From an uncultured Bacteroidota bacterium (lineage in GTDB: Bacteria > Bacteroidota > Bacteroidia > Bacteroidales > VadinHA17), in NCBI GenBank assembly GCA_903824785.1, contig CAIJYD010000011.1, positions 1 through 39,035 on the forward strand: DNA of 39,035 bases, given 5' to 3'. Shown here piece after piece: positions 24,764 to 32,524 of this stretch (position 1 is the first letter of the stretch; each line of letters begins with the position of its first letter). Position numbers and translations under genes: made by a program. The notes under the pieces were generated by a model. The model was not told the origin of the DNA. It worked only from the letters and a program-made list of their open reading frames with translations, and did not search any database.

Positions 24764-27664
24764 ATGACATATTTCCTTGAAAAAATAGCCCGGTCGCTTC
24801 ATGCTGAGTTTGGAAACTCACTTAACAGCCATTGTCTGGTTTTTCCTAACAGGAGAGCAGGCCTTTATTTCCTTAAATATCTGGCTGCATCAATTGAAAA
24901 GCCTGTATGGTCACCGGCTGTTTTTACTGTCAATGAACTATTCAGATCATCCTCTTCTCTTCAGATTGCCGGAAATGAGATCCTTCTTTTTGAACTATAT
25001 AAAGTTTATCGCAAACTGACCAAAACACCCGACAGTTTCGATGACTTCTATTTCTGGGGCGATATGCTACTGAACGATTTTGATGATATTGATAAGTATC
25101 TTGTTAATGCTTCATTATTGTTCAGCAATGTTCAGGATATCAAAAATATCGATCACCAGTTTGGAGGGCTCACTCCTTCACAGATTGAGATCATAAGAAG
25201 GTTCTGGGTGAATTTTAACCCCTTGATTCCTACAAAAGAGAAAGCAGGGTTTATAACTATCTGGTCTGTTCTTAATGATTTGTATAATGGTTTCAGAAGT
25301 TCTCTGTATGAAAAAAATCTGGCTTATGAAGGGATGATTTTCAGGGAATTGGCAGAAAGTAAATCTAATGACCATTTCCCGGCAACTCCGATAGATATGG
25401 TTCATTTTATCGGATTCAATGCCCTTAATGAATGTGAGAAAACAATCATGCTGCGTTTGAAAAAAGCAGGCAAAGCACGCTTTTACTGGGACTATGATAA
25501 CTCCTTTATAAATGAAGGAAAATGGAATTCGGCAGGTTTATTCCTGCGCGAAAATCTGAAAATATTCGGAAATGATATGCCTGCCGACTGGAGTTTCGAT
25601 ACAATGCTTTCTGTGGGAACACCTGCAGTACAAAGACGCGTAATAGATACCTCCTCCGATGTGGCCCAGGTAAAGCTTATCTCCCGTTTAATTGAAGATA
25701 TCCCCGGTCTTACTCCTGAAAATGCTCACCATACAGCAGTAGTGCTCGCCGATGAAAATCTTCTGATGCCTGTTCTTACCAGTCTTCCTGAAAATGCTGG
25801 CGATATTAATATTACAATGGGGCATCCTCTTAAGCAGACTCTTGTTTATACTCTTCTGAAGCATCTGATGGAACTTCAGAGAAATGCCCGTGAAACTGCC
25901 GGAGGTACAATAACCTTTGATTACAGGAGTGTGATAAGCATACTGAAAAACTCATTGATGTCAGGTTTGATGAGTGAAGCTGATAATAAGATAATAAAAG
26001 ATATAACTGATACCAACCTGGTGCGGGTCCCTTCCTCACGGTTTACCGGTTCAGAATATCTTCCCGGGGTTTTCAAAAGACCATCAACTCCTTTGTTGCT
26101 ATCCGCATATTTCAAAGATCTCCTTTCCCTTATTGCTTCAGATCATGAACAATCTGCCAATGCTTCCGATAAGGACAAGGTTAAACGGAATATCAGGAAT
26201 GAATTTATTTACCGGGTAGTTTTATCAATAAACAGGCTCGAATCAATTGTAAATAGTCCTGATGTCAGTTTTACTACTGAAACTTATATGAAAATTCTCG
26301 ACCGGATGTTGCGGATCCAGTCTGTTCCATTTTCCGGTGAGCCGCTGTCAGGAATTCAGATAATGGGAATTCTTGAGACCAGAGCGCTGGACTTTAAAAA
26401 TCTTATTATTCTCTCAGTAAATGAAGGAGTTTTACCGGCTGTTTCCTCAGGTTCATCCTTCATCCCGTTTAATCTGAGAGAAGCGTTTGGTCTTCCGTCA
26501 GTTAATCATCAGGAGTCAGTTTATGCTTACCATTTTTACCGTCTTCTTCAGAGAGCTGAAAATGTGACCTTTACATTTAATTCCAACTCAGAGGGTTTGC
26601 AAAGCGGTGAGATGAGCAGGTTTCTGATCCAGATGAAATACGAACCTTTATTACAACCCGATTTTCAGAATCTGTCATTTGAGATAAAAACACAGGGCTC
26701 TGTCGGATCAACGATTGAAAGAAATGAGGAGCATAGCCTCCGGTTGAATTCACGTTTTCTGGACAGCTCGAAGAATACTGTACTGTCTCCTTCCGCAATA
26801 AACACCTGGCTCAATTGCCGGATGAAGTTCTATTACAGGTATGTGAACCAGCTGAAGGAACCGGAAAGGGTCTCTGCAGATATTGATCCTGCAATGCTGG
26901 GGAATATTTTGCACGATACAATGAAGAGCCTGTATAATAATTATGAGAATCAGGTTGTCTCCGGAGAAATATTTGGTTCGCTGATTGGCAATAAACCAAT
27001 GCTTTCAAGGGTAGTTAATGATATTATAAAAAGCAAATTTAAAAATGAAGAGGATGGACAGGCCGGTGGAAACGAGCTTATAGTGAGAGATGTGTTAATG
27101 GCATACGTCAGCAGAATACTTAGCACCGACAGGTCAATTGCACCCTTAACAATTATTAAGCTGGAGCAACTGTATGACTTCAGATTGTCTGTATCATCAA
27201 ATGGGTCTGATATTCAGGTAGCTACAGGAGGTAAGATCGACCGTATTGATGCTGTTAATGGTGTAACCAGAATAGTTGACTATAAAACAGGTACTGTGGC
27301 TGATGTGTTAAACTCTATTACTGACCTGTTTGCAGATGACCGTAAAAAGGACCCTGACGGATGGCTTCAGACATTACTTTATTGCGAAGCATATCTTGTA
27401 AATGTTCCGGGCACTGTTTTATGCCCGTCAGTATATAAGATAAAAAAACTGACAGGCGGGACACTCTCTGATAAGCTTAGAGTAAAAACAGGAAGTAAAA
27501 CCGAAGTGATAATAGATGACTACAGCCTGGTCAGAGGCGAATTTATTGATGGTCTGAAAGGTATTATCTCGAAAATATTCAGTAATAATGAGCCATTTTC
27601 CATGACAGCCGATACAAGGGGAAAATGTTCATATTGTCCCTACAGCGCTCTCTGTTTACGTTAA
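24764..27664 (+). CDS. AddB-like PD-(D/E)xK nuclease with probable Fe-S cluster
   Basis: The 966-residue protein starts HCLVFPNRRAGLYF, the degenerate Walker-like N-terminus seen in Bacteroidota AddB-type proteins. The C-terminal nuclease contains SAINTWLNCRMKFYYRYV (Cys near 685), GGKIDRID and IVDYKTG. It ends CSYCPYSALC with C955, C958 and C964. One early and three late cysteines around the nuclease is the iron-sulfur arrangement of AddB-type nucleases. It lacks the helicase motifs of AddA, as expected. It partners the gene at 20551-23748. It begins 44 bases after the radical SAM gene and is the last gene of this run. Confidence 0.88.
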   Translation: MTYFLEKIARSLHAEFGNSLNSHCLVFPNRRAGLYFLKYLAASIEKPVWSPAVFTVNELFRSSSSLQIAGNEILLFELYKVYRKLTKTPDSFDDFYFWGDMLLNDFDDIDKYLVNASLLFSNVQDIKNIDHQFGGLTPSQIEIIRRFWVNFNPLIPTKEKAGFITIWSVLNDLYNGFRSSLYEKNLAYEGMIFRELAESKSNDHFPATPIDMVHFIGFNALNECEKTIMLRLKKAGKARFYWDYDNSFINEGKWNSAGLFLRENLKIFGNDMPADWSFDTMLSVGTPAVQRRVIDTSSDVAQVKLISRLIEDIPGLTPENAHHTAVVLADENLLMPVLTSLPENAGDINITMGHPLKQTLVYTLLKHLMELQRNARETAGGTITFDYRSVISILKNSLMSGLMSEADNKIIKDITDTNLVRVPSSRFTGSEYLPGVFKRPSTPLLLSAYFKDLLSLIASDHEQSANASDKDKVKRNIRNEFIYRVVLSINRLESIVNSPDVSFTTETYMKILDRMLRIQSVPFSGEPLSGIQIMGILETRALDFKNLIILSVNEGVLPAVSSGSSFIPFNLREAFGLPSVNHQESVYAYHFYRLLQRAENVTFTFNSNSEGLQSGEMSRFLIQMKYEPLLQPDFQNLSFEIKTQGSVGSTIERNEEHSLRLNSRFLDSSKNTVLSPSAINTWLNCRMKFYYRYVNQLKEPERVSADIDPAMLGNILHDTMKSLYNNYENQVVSGEIFGSLIGNKPMLSRVVNDIIKSKFKNEEDGQAGGNELIVRDVLMAYVSRILSTDRSIAPLTIIKLEQLYDFRLSVSSNGSDIQVATGGKIDRIDAVNGVTRIVDYKTGTVADVLNSITDLFADDRKKDPDGWLQTLLYCEAYLVNVPGTVLCPSVYKIKKLTGGTLSDKLRVKTGSKTEVIIDDYSLVRGEFIDGLKGIISKIFSNNEPFSMTADTRGKCSYCPYSALCLR

Positions 27665-27701
27665 CACCGGGTGAATATTATTTTGATAACCTATTTTTCC
27701 C

Positions 27702-27709
27702 TATATTTG
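27702..27709 (+). promoter_or_regulatory. Candidate -7 box for the repeat-channel gene
   Basis: TATATTTG matches the -7 consensus, and TTG at 27683-27685 (16-base spacer, slightly short) could be the -33 element. The ATG follows 29 bases after the box. Confidence 0.42.
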
Positions 27710-27738
27710 ACTTTACAATTATATTAATTAACAGTTAA

Positions 27739-29487
27739 ATGGTTACAGGGTATTCAAATTACAATGTTGAGGTCAAAAACGTCAAATTCATTGCTGATGA
27801 CGGAAGAATATGTCCGAGAACTGCTATTGTAACTTTGTATAACGAAAAAGGAGAAGAGGTGGGTTCGGAGCTTTACGGCGCCATCGATATAAACCTGATT
27901 TATGAAACTATCAGGGAGGGGAAAGAACTTAATCTGGATAATTTTTACATCGCTGAATTCTCGGTTTCTTCCTATAGACGGGTAAATGGTATTGAAAAGA
28001 AAGAGCTGGTAAAAATAAATGGATTTTCTGCGAAGAACGCATTCTTTGAAGCGAAGATTTGTACTGATTTTACCTATTCTTCATTTGCCGACGGTGATGT
28101 TAGTTTTGACGGGACCCATTTTGCAAAAGGGAAAGTGCTTTTTCACGGTTCTGTTTTCGGGAAAGGAAATGTGAACTTCTCAAATACACTTTTCAGAGAT
28201 GGGAATATTGAGTTTACCGGGTCACTCTTTGGTGAAGGTGATTTCCTCTTTAAAAACGCCATCGTCAGGGACGGGATAAAAGATTTTCAGGATATTCAGT
28301 TTGGAAACGGGGAGGTGAGTTTTGCAAATACTGAATTCAACAGCGGAGAACTTCTTTTTATTAATACCCGGTTTAACAGTGGCAGATTCAATTTTAAAGT
28401 AACCCGAATAACAGGAGGGAAGGTTGATTTTCATTATTCTGTTTTCGGAGACTGTGAAATAATGTTTGAAAGAACTGAATTTGGAAACAGTCGTGTTGAC
28501 TTCCGTACAGTTGATTTTGGTTCAGGAAGAATAAATTTTAACCGTTCTGTATTCGGAAACGGGGAGGTGAATTTTGAGGGTGCTTCCTGCAAAACCGGAA
28601 AGATCCAGTTTAAAAAGGCAGAGATGGGGTCGGGTCCTAAAAACTTCAACCTTATGGAGATGGCCGATACGGATATCAGTTTCGAAAGAACTGAATTTGG
28701 TGACGGAGATGTGAGTTTTTATGAATCCAGGTTTCGCACTTTATCATTAAAATCCTGTCATCTCGACCATTACTTTGATCTGCGTTTGTCAAAAGCAGGG
28801 CTTCTCGATATTTCCGACACTATTGTTCGCGATATTATTGACCTGGAGCCCTATGATTTTCCGGTTGAAATAAAAACACTCGATTTGTCGGGAATGAGAC
28901 TTCTCGGAAAGCTTTATATCGATTGGAGGCATAATAAATGCAGTGCCGGAATCGAAAGTCAGGAGGGTACTTCCTTACGTCAGAAAGCCGACCAGTTCAG
29001 GATTCTGAAAGAGAATTTCAGCGGTACTGGTAAATATGAAGATGAAGACGAAGCCTATATCATGTTTAAAAGATATGAGGCAAAGTCGTGGCTTACGGAA
29101 CAGCAGGAAAAAGGAGGCGTTGCAAAAGTAGTAAGTTATGTACCCCACGGATTTCAGTGGCTCGTCTTTGATAAGATCGGTCTCTATGCAACTTCTCCGG
29201 GGAGGGTGCTCTTTAGTGTTATAATATTCTGGATGTTTTTTGGAACAGTTTACTTTCTGATTGAACTGGCCGGACTTGGTAAAACTGTTTCATCAGTTGG
29301 TAATCCCGATCACCTCTCTTCTTTCATGCAATCATTCTACCATAGTGCAATTACTTTTTTCACAATAGGTTACGGAGATGTTTATCCAATGGGACTCAGC
29401 AGGATAATATCCGGATTTGAAGGTTTTATGGGAGTATTTATGATGTCTTACTTTACTGTAGCATTTGTGCGTAAGGTACTCAGATAG
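27739..29487 (+). CDS. Two-TM potassium channel with a cytosolic 12-residue-repeat beta-helix
   Basis: In this 582-residue protein residues 1-115 are an unassigned domain. Residues 116-331 are 18 repeats of exactly 12 residues, with consensus F-x-x-G-x-(V/I)-x-F-x-x-(S/T)-x and no insertions. Phe at repeat position 8 is present in all 18 (123, 135, ... 327). A linker (about 332-455) contains QFRILKENFSGTGKYEDEDEAY, the kind of segment that joins pentapeptide-repeat domains to ion channels. Residues about 490-510 are TM1, the pore loop has the K+ selectivity filter TIGYGD at 542-547, and TM2 ends the protein. It is therefore a probable K+-selective channel. What the repeat domain senses or binds is unknown. 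Confidence 0.85.
   Translation: MVTGYSNYNVEVKNVKFIADDGRICPRTAIVTLYNEKGEEVGSELYGAIDINLIYETIREGKELNLDNFYIAEFSVSSYRRVNGIEKKELVKINGFSAKNAFFEAKICTDFTYSSFADGDVSFDGTHFAKGKVLFHGSVFGKGNVNFSNTLFRDGNIEFTGSLFGEGDFLFKNAIVRDGIKDFQDIQFGNGEVSFANTEFNSGELLFINTRFNSGRFNFKVTRITGGKVDFHYSVFGDCEIMFERTEFGNSRVDFRTVDFGSGRINFNRSVFGNGEVNFEGASCKTGKIQFKKAEMGSGPKNFNLMEMADTDISFERTEFGDGDVSFYESRFRTLSLKSCHLDHYFDLRLSKAGLLDISDTIVRDIIDLEPYDFPVEIKTLDLSGMRLLGKLYIDWRHNKCSAGIESQEGTSLRQKADQFRILKENFSGTGKYEDEDEAYIMFKRYEAKSWLTEQQEKGGVAKVVSYVPHGFQWLVFDKIGLYATSPGRVLFSVIIFWMFFGTVYFLIELAGLGKTVSSVGNPDHLSSFMQSFYHSAITFFTIGYGDVYPMGLSRIISGFEGFMGVFMMSYFTVAFVRKVLR
28084..28731 (+). repeat. 18 in-frame 36-base repeats encoding a 12-residue beta-helix unit
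   Basis: The repeats run without a single indel. The DNA copies have diverged (only short stretches such as GGAAACGGGGAGGTGA recur, near 28305 and 28555), while position 1 (mostly Phe) and position 8 (always Phe) are kept. This suggests old repeats held by structural selection. Confidence 0.8.
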
Positions 29488-29489
29488 TC

Positions 29490-29978
29490 TTATTTCTCTG
29501 TCTCACGCTGCAGTGCAGCCATTTTGATAGCCGTAATTGCCGCTTCATCGCCCTTGTTGCCAAGTTTACCGCCCGCTCTGTCAGCAGCCTGCTGCTGGTT
29601 TAGGGTGGTAAGAACACCGAATACGAATGGAATATTATACTCCATATTCAGTTGAGTTATCCCCTGGGTTACACCCTGGCAGATGAAGGTGAAATGCGGG
29701 GTTTCTCCCTGAATTACACATCCGAGACATATTATAGCATCAAGGTCTTCATATTCGGCAAGAAACTGAGCACCCAGTGTGAGTTCGAAACTTCCCGGAA
29801 CATGTTTTATAATAATCCGTTTATCGGTTGCCCCATGTTTCTTAAGGGTATTCACTGCTCCCTCAAGCAATGACCATGTAATCTCTCTGTTCCAGTCAGA
29901 AACCACAATGCCAAAATGCATTTTACCTGCATCAGGTACACTTTCCGGATCGTAAGCTGATAAATTCGCAGTACTCAT
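29490..29978 (-). CDS. ribH: 6,7-dimethyl-8-ribityllumazine synthase
   Basis: The 162-residue protein covers the whole family length. It has FGIVVSDWN (aromatic W29 for substrate stacking), [26 protein letters not shown] with the catalytic histidine H95, and [23 protein letters not shown] at the phosphate site. It makes the riboflavin precursor lumazine from 5-amino-6-ribitylaminouracil and dihydroxybutanone phosphate and should assemble as a pentamer or 60-mer. No other riboflavin gene is in the window. It follows the TPR gene on the same strand, with a terminator-like hairpin ending 13 bases before its ATG. Its stop is two bases from that of the channel gene. Confidence 0.95.
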   Translation of the reverse strand: MSTANLSAYDPESVPDAGKMHFGIVVSDWNREITWSLLEGAVNTLKKHGATDKRIIIKHVPGSFELTLGAQFLAEYEDLDAIICLGCVIQGETPHFTFICQGVTQGITQLNMEYNIPFVFGVLTTLNQQQAADRAGGKLGNKGDEAAITAIKMAALQRETEK

Positions 29979-29991
29979 AATGAAAATAGTT

Positions 29992-30032
29992 AAAAAAAAA
30001 GCATCTGTCTCAATAGGTAATGAGCCAGATGC
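29992..30032 (-). terminator. Strong intrinsic-terminator hairpin immediately before ribH
   Basis: Read on the minus strand, a 7-base stem (GCATCTG/CAGATGC), one mismatch, a 4-base inner stem (CTCA/TGAG) and an 8-base loop are followed by nine T residues (29992-30000). It lies downstream of the TPR gene and only 13 bases upstream of the ribH ATG. It could terminate the TPR transcript or act as an attenuator for ribH. Confidence 0.7.
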
Positions 30033-30068
30033 CTGGTTTTATAAACACAAATAATTGACTCAGTCCGA

Positions 30069-30755
30069 CTACTTAATAAGAAGTTTTACCCTTGCAATAT
30101 ATTTCTCAGCTGTAGTTCCTTCAGTGCTCTCGGGATATTCGATCTGAATTCTTTCGTAAATTTTCAAGGCTTCAGGGAACTTACTGCTTAATTCATAAAG
30201 CTCAGCAGCTTTCATAAGGAATAATGGAGTGTTAAATGAATTTTTTGCAAAATCAGCAGCCTCAAGGTACTTTGAAATTCCTTTGTCAGTATTTCCTGTT
30301 TCAACATATGCATCACCTATTGCCCCAATGGCTAATGAACCAATAACTTTATCCTTTTTGGAATATTTGTTCAGATATTTTATTGCCTCTTTAAAATCAC
30401 CAAGATGCAGGTAACAGATCCCGGCGCTGTATTTTGCCAGATTGGCTGCTGAAGTAAATTTATAATCTTTTGCAATATCAAGAAAGCCCAGGTAGTTACC
30501 ATCTCCGTTCAATGCAAGTTTTAATGAATCCATCTCCAGATACCGTTCGGCCTGATACATCTGCGACTGTGCTTCATCGTTCCTTTTGCCAAGGTAGAGT
30601 TTGCCAAGCCAGAATAATCCAACAACCACAATAATTACTCCTAAGCCGGTTAATAACGTTTTATAATTCTCTTCAAGAAATTGTTCTGTTCTGGTCAGAG
30701 TCTCCTCAACACTTGAAATGGTCTGTGGACTTGCATCCTTTTTATTCTTAGCCAT
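30069..30755 (-). CDS. Single-pass membrane TPR protein (YfgM-like)
   Basis: The 228-residue protein has a basic cytosolic start, one membrane helix at about residues 35-55 (LLTGLGVIIVVVGLFWLGKL) and a periplasmic domain of TPR-like helical pairs, such as LAKYSAGICYLHLGDFKEAIKYLNKYSK and AIGDAYVETGNTDKGISKYLEAA. It resembles YfgM-type ancillary proteins of the secretion machinery, though Bacteroidota members are not characterised. The same gene next to ribH, and divergent from recF, recurs in Bacteroidota as I recall it. A -7 box lies 37 bases before its start. Confidence 0.85.
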   Translation of the reverse strand: MAKNKKDASPQTISSVEETLTRTEQFLEENYKTLLTGLGVIIVVVGLFWLGKLYLGKRNDEAQSQMYQAERYLEMDSLKLALNGDGNYLGFLDIAKDYKFTSAANLAKYSAGICYLHLGDFKEAIKYLNKYSKKDKVIGSLAIGAIGDAYVETGNTDKGISKYLEAADFAKNSFNTPLFLMKAAELYELSSKFPEALKIYERIQIEYPESTEGTTAEKYIARVKLLIK

Positions 30756-30792
30756 ACTGCTCTTTAATTGTTAACTTCAAAATTTACCACCG

Positions 30793-30826
30793 CAAAAGTA
30801 ATTTTTTTCAAGTAATTTTGAAACAA
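30793..30826 (-). promoter_or_regulatory. Candidate promoter for the TPR gene
   Basis: The minus strand reads TACTTTTG at 30800-30793, an exact -7 match, with TTG at 30826-30824 as possible -33 element (23-base spacer). The start codon follows 37 bases after the box. Confidence 0.45.
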
Positions 30827-30959
30827 TTAAATAAATGATTATAAAAATGAATACAAAATATTTGTTATAAAGCTGTATATCAGTAACTATATTATCATTT
30901 TATCCATAGAAAAATGATATTTCGTGCCATATCAGCTTCCTGTCATCCATATCTTTTTC

Positions 30960-30967
30960 TAACTTTG
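30960..30967 (+). promoter_or_regulatory. Candidate -7 box for recF
   Basis: TAACTTTG matches TAnnTTTG and lies 79 bases before the recF ATG. There is no TTG at the right distance upstream. A second weaker box, TATCTTCG at 31021-31028, is closer to the gene. Confidence 0.3.
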
Positions 30968-31046
30968 ATGCTTTAATCCTTTGAAATTGTTAAATAATTA
31001 AGATTAACCTCAGATTGATTTATCTTCGACTTTTGACTTTTTAAAT

Positions 31047-32174
31047 ATGCATCTTAAAACTCTTGCCCTGACCAATTTTAAAAACTATGAGCTTAATGAG
31101 CTTGAGTTTTCGCCTAAGATTAACTGCTTTGTTGGCAATAACGGAGTCGGAAAAACAAATATTCTTGATGCCATACATTATCTGTCGCTAACCAAAAGTT
31201 TCTTTAACAGCATCGACAGCATCAGTATCAGAAACGGGGAAGACTATTTTATAATACAGGGATCGTTTGAGAGAGCCGGGGAAGAGGACCAGATATACTG
31301 CGCTTTTCAGAAACAAAGACAGAAACTGCTGAAAAGAAACGGTAAGGAGTACCAGAAGCTCTCTGACCATATCGGCAGATACCCGGTTGTTATGATCTCT
31401 CCTGCAGACAGTGCTCTTATTACAGAAGGCAGCGAAGACAGGAGGAAATTTCTGAATAAAATAATAAGCCAGTATAATGCGGAATACCTCGATTCTGTTC
31501 TCAGGTATAATAAAGCATTGCAGCAACGAAACAGGCTGCTGAAAGATTTCAAATCTTTGGCCGGCTTCGATAGCGATGTACTCTCAATATGGGATGCGCA
31601 ACTTGTAAAGTACGGCAATATTATTTTCAGAGAGCGGAACATGCTTGTTAATGAGCTTATTCCGGTCTTCCAGGAGTATTATTCTCTGATATCTTCCGGA
31701 AAGGAACTGGTTAAGCTGAAATATCGTTCACATCTTTCTGATGGAAATATCTCTGAAGCACTTCAGAATTCCTTATCAAAAGACAGGTTTCTGGAGTATA
31801 CAACTGTTGGTATTCATAAAGATGATCTTGTTCTTGAGATGAACGATTTTTCAGTGAAATCGCTTGGCTCGCAGGGACAACAGAAATCCTACCTGGTTGC
31901 CCTTAAGCTGGCAAAATTCGATTATATAAAGCGAAAAGCCGGATTTTCCCCGGTACTGCTACTTGACGATATTTTCGATAAATTTGATGCTGAACGCGTT
32001 GAACAGATAATAAGGCTCGTCGGTAATGATCGGTTTGGCCAGATCTTTATTACTGATACCCACCAGAATCGTCTGCAGGAAATATTATCTTCGCATAAAA
32101 CTGATTACAAACTTTTCAAAATTGCCGATAATGCTATTGCTGATGAAACTCCTGAAGGAACTGAAAACAAATGA
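31047..32174 (+). CDS. recF: DNA replication and repair protein RecF
   Basis: The 375-residue SMC-like ATPase has Walker A GNNGVGKT at 30-37, the ABC signature SLGSQGQQKSYLVALKLA and Walker B PVLLLDDIFDKFD followed by ITDTHQNRL. The N-terminus MHLKTLALTNFKNY is typical. RecF works with RecO/RecR to load RecA at single-strand gaps. The ATG of the DUF721 gene overlaps its stop (ATGA), so the two genes are coupled. recF is not next to dnaA/dnaN here, as is usual in Bacteroidota. Confidence 0.96.
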   Translation: MHLKTLALTNFKNYELNELEFSPKINCFVGNNGVGKTNILDAIHYLSLTKSFFNSIDSISIRNGEDYFIIQGSFERAGEEDQIYCAFQKQRQKLLKRNGKEYQKLSDHIGRYPVVMISPADSALITEGSEDRRKFLNKIISQYNAEYLDSVLRYNKALQQRNRLLKDFKSLAGFDSDVLSIWDAQLVKYGNIIFRERNMLVNELIPVFQEYYSLISSGKELVKLKYRSHLSDGNISEALQNSLSKDRFLEYTTVGIHKDDLVLEMNDFSVKSLGSQGQQKSYLVALKLAKFDYIKRKAGFSPVLLLDDIFDKFDAERVEQIIRLVGNDRFGQIFITDTHQNRLQEILSSHKTDYKLFKIADNAIADETPEGTENK

Positions 32175-32461
32175 GGCGAAGTAAAACTATATCACTTGCA
32201 GAGGCGGTAAAGGATTACATCTCAGAGATGAATCTTACCGGTAAACTAAATGAGGTAGGGGTAATTAATTCATGGGAAGGAATTGTTGGCAAGGCTATCA
32301 GTTCCCGTACAACTAAAATATATATTAAGGATAATATTCTTTATGTGCATCTGAATTCATCTGTTGTAAGAAACGAGCTGCTGATGCTCAGGCAGGTCCT
32401 TAAAGAAAAGCTTAACGAAAAAGCAGGAAGCGAAGTTATTAAGGATATCGTTCTGCGTTAG
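32171..32461 (+). CDS. DUF721 (DciA-like) protein
   Basis: The 96-residue protein contains the compact KH-like DUF721 domain: NSWEGIVGKAISSRTTKIYIKDNILYVHLNSSVVRNELLMLR. The final Val-Ile-Lys-Asp-Ile-Val-Leu-Arg strand is typical. The wider family includes DciA, the helicase loader that works with DnaA/DnaB in many bacteria. Short Bacteroidota versions have only this domain. The four-base overlap with recF fits a role in replication or repair. Confidence 0.88.
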   Translation: MRRSKTISLAEAVKDYISEMNLTGKLNEVGVINSWEGIVGKAISSRTTKIYIKDNILYVHLNSSVVRNELLMLRQVLKEKLNEKAGSEVIKDIVLR

Positions 32462-32524
32462 GATTTCCTGAAAAGGCTCATCTTCCTGATAGAAATCCTG
32501 AAGTCCCTTTACCAGGTCTTTCAT
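32357..32524 (-). CDS. Possible 55-residue protein coupled to the transglutaminase-like gene
   Basis: The stop of the preceding 582-residue gene reads ATGA, and that ATG opens a 55-codon frame starting MKDLVKGLQDFYQEDEPFQE. The first 21 codons fall in otherwise empty DNA and look protein-like (charged, amphipathic). The remaining codons run antisense through the last 105 bases of the DUF721 gene. It may be a real coupled micro-protein, a decayed gene end, or chance. I do not recognise it. Confidence 0.25.
   Translation of the reverse strand: MKDLVKGLQDFYQEDEPFQEILTQNDILNNFASCFFVKLFFKDLPEHQQLVSYNR

Larger units (their letters stand above)
30756..31046. other. 291-base divergent intergenic region between the TPR gene and recF
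   Basis: The largest internal gene-free stretch. It is AT-rich and holds one candidate promoter for each direction (described separately). No RNA gene or convincing small ORF was seen; the longest ATG-initiated frame noticed is 20 codons. Confidence 0.5.

Noticed and set aside
20551-27664. Phage-defence system
   Set aside because: The helicase and nuclease features match a housekeeping AddAB-type recombination complex, and no integrase, methylase or other defence gene is nearby.
27739-29487. Standard pentapeptide-repeat protein
   Set aside because: The period is exactly 12, with Phe at positions 1 and 8, rather than the A(D/N)Lxx five-residue pattern.
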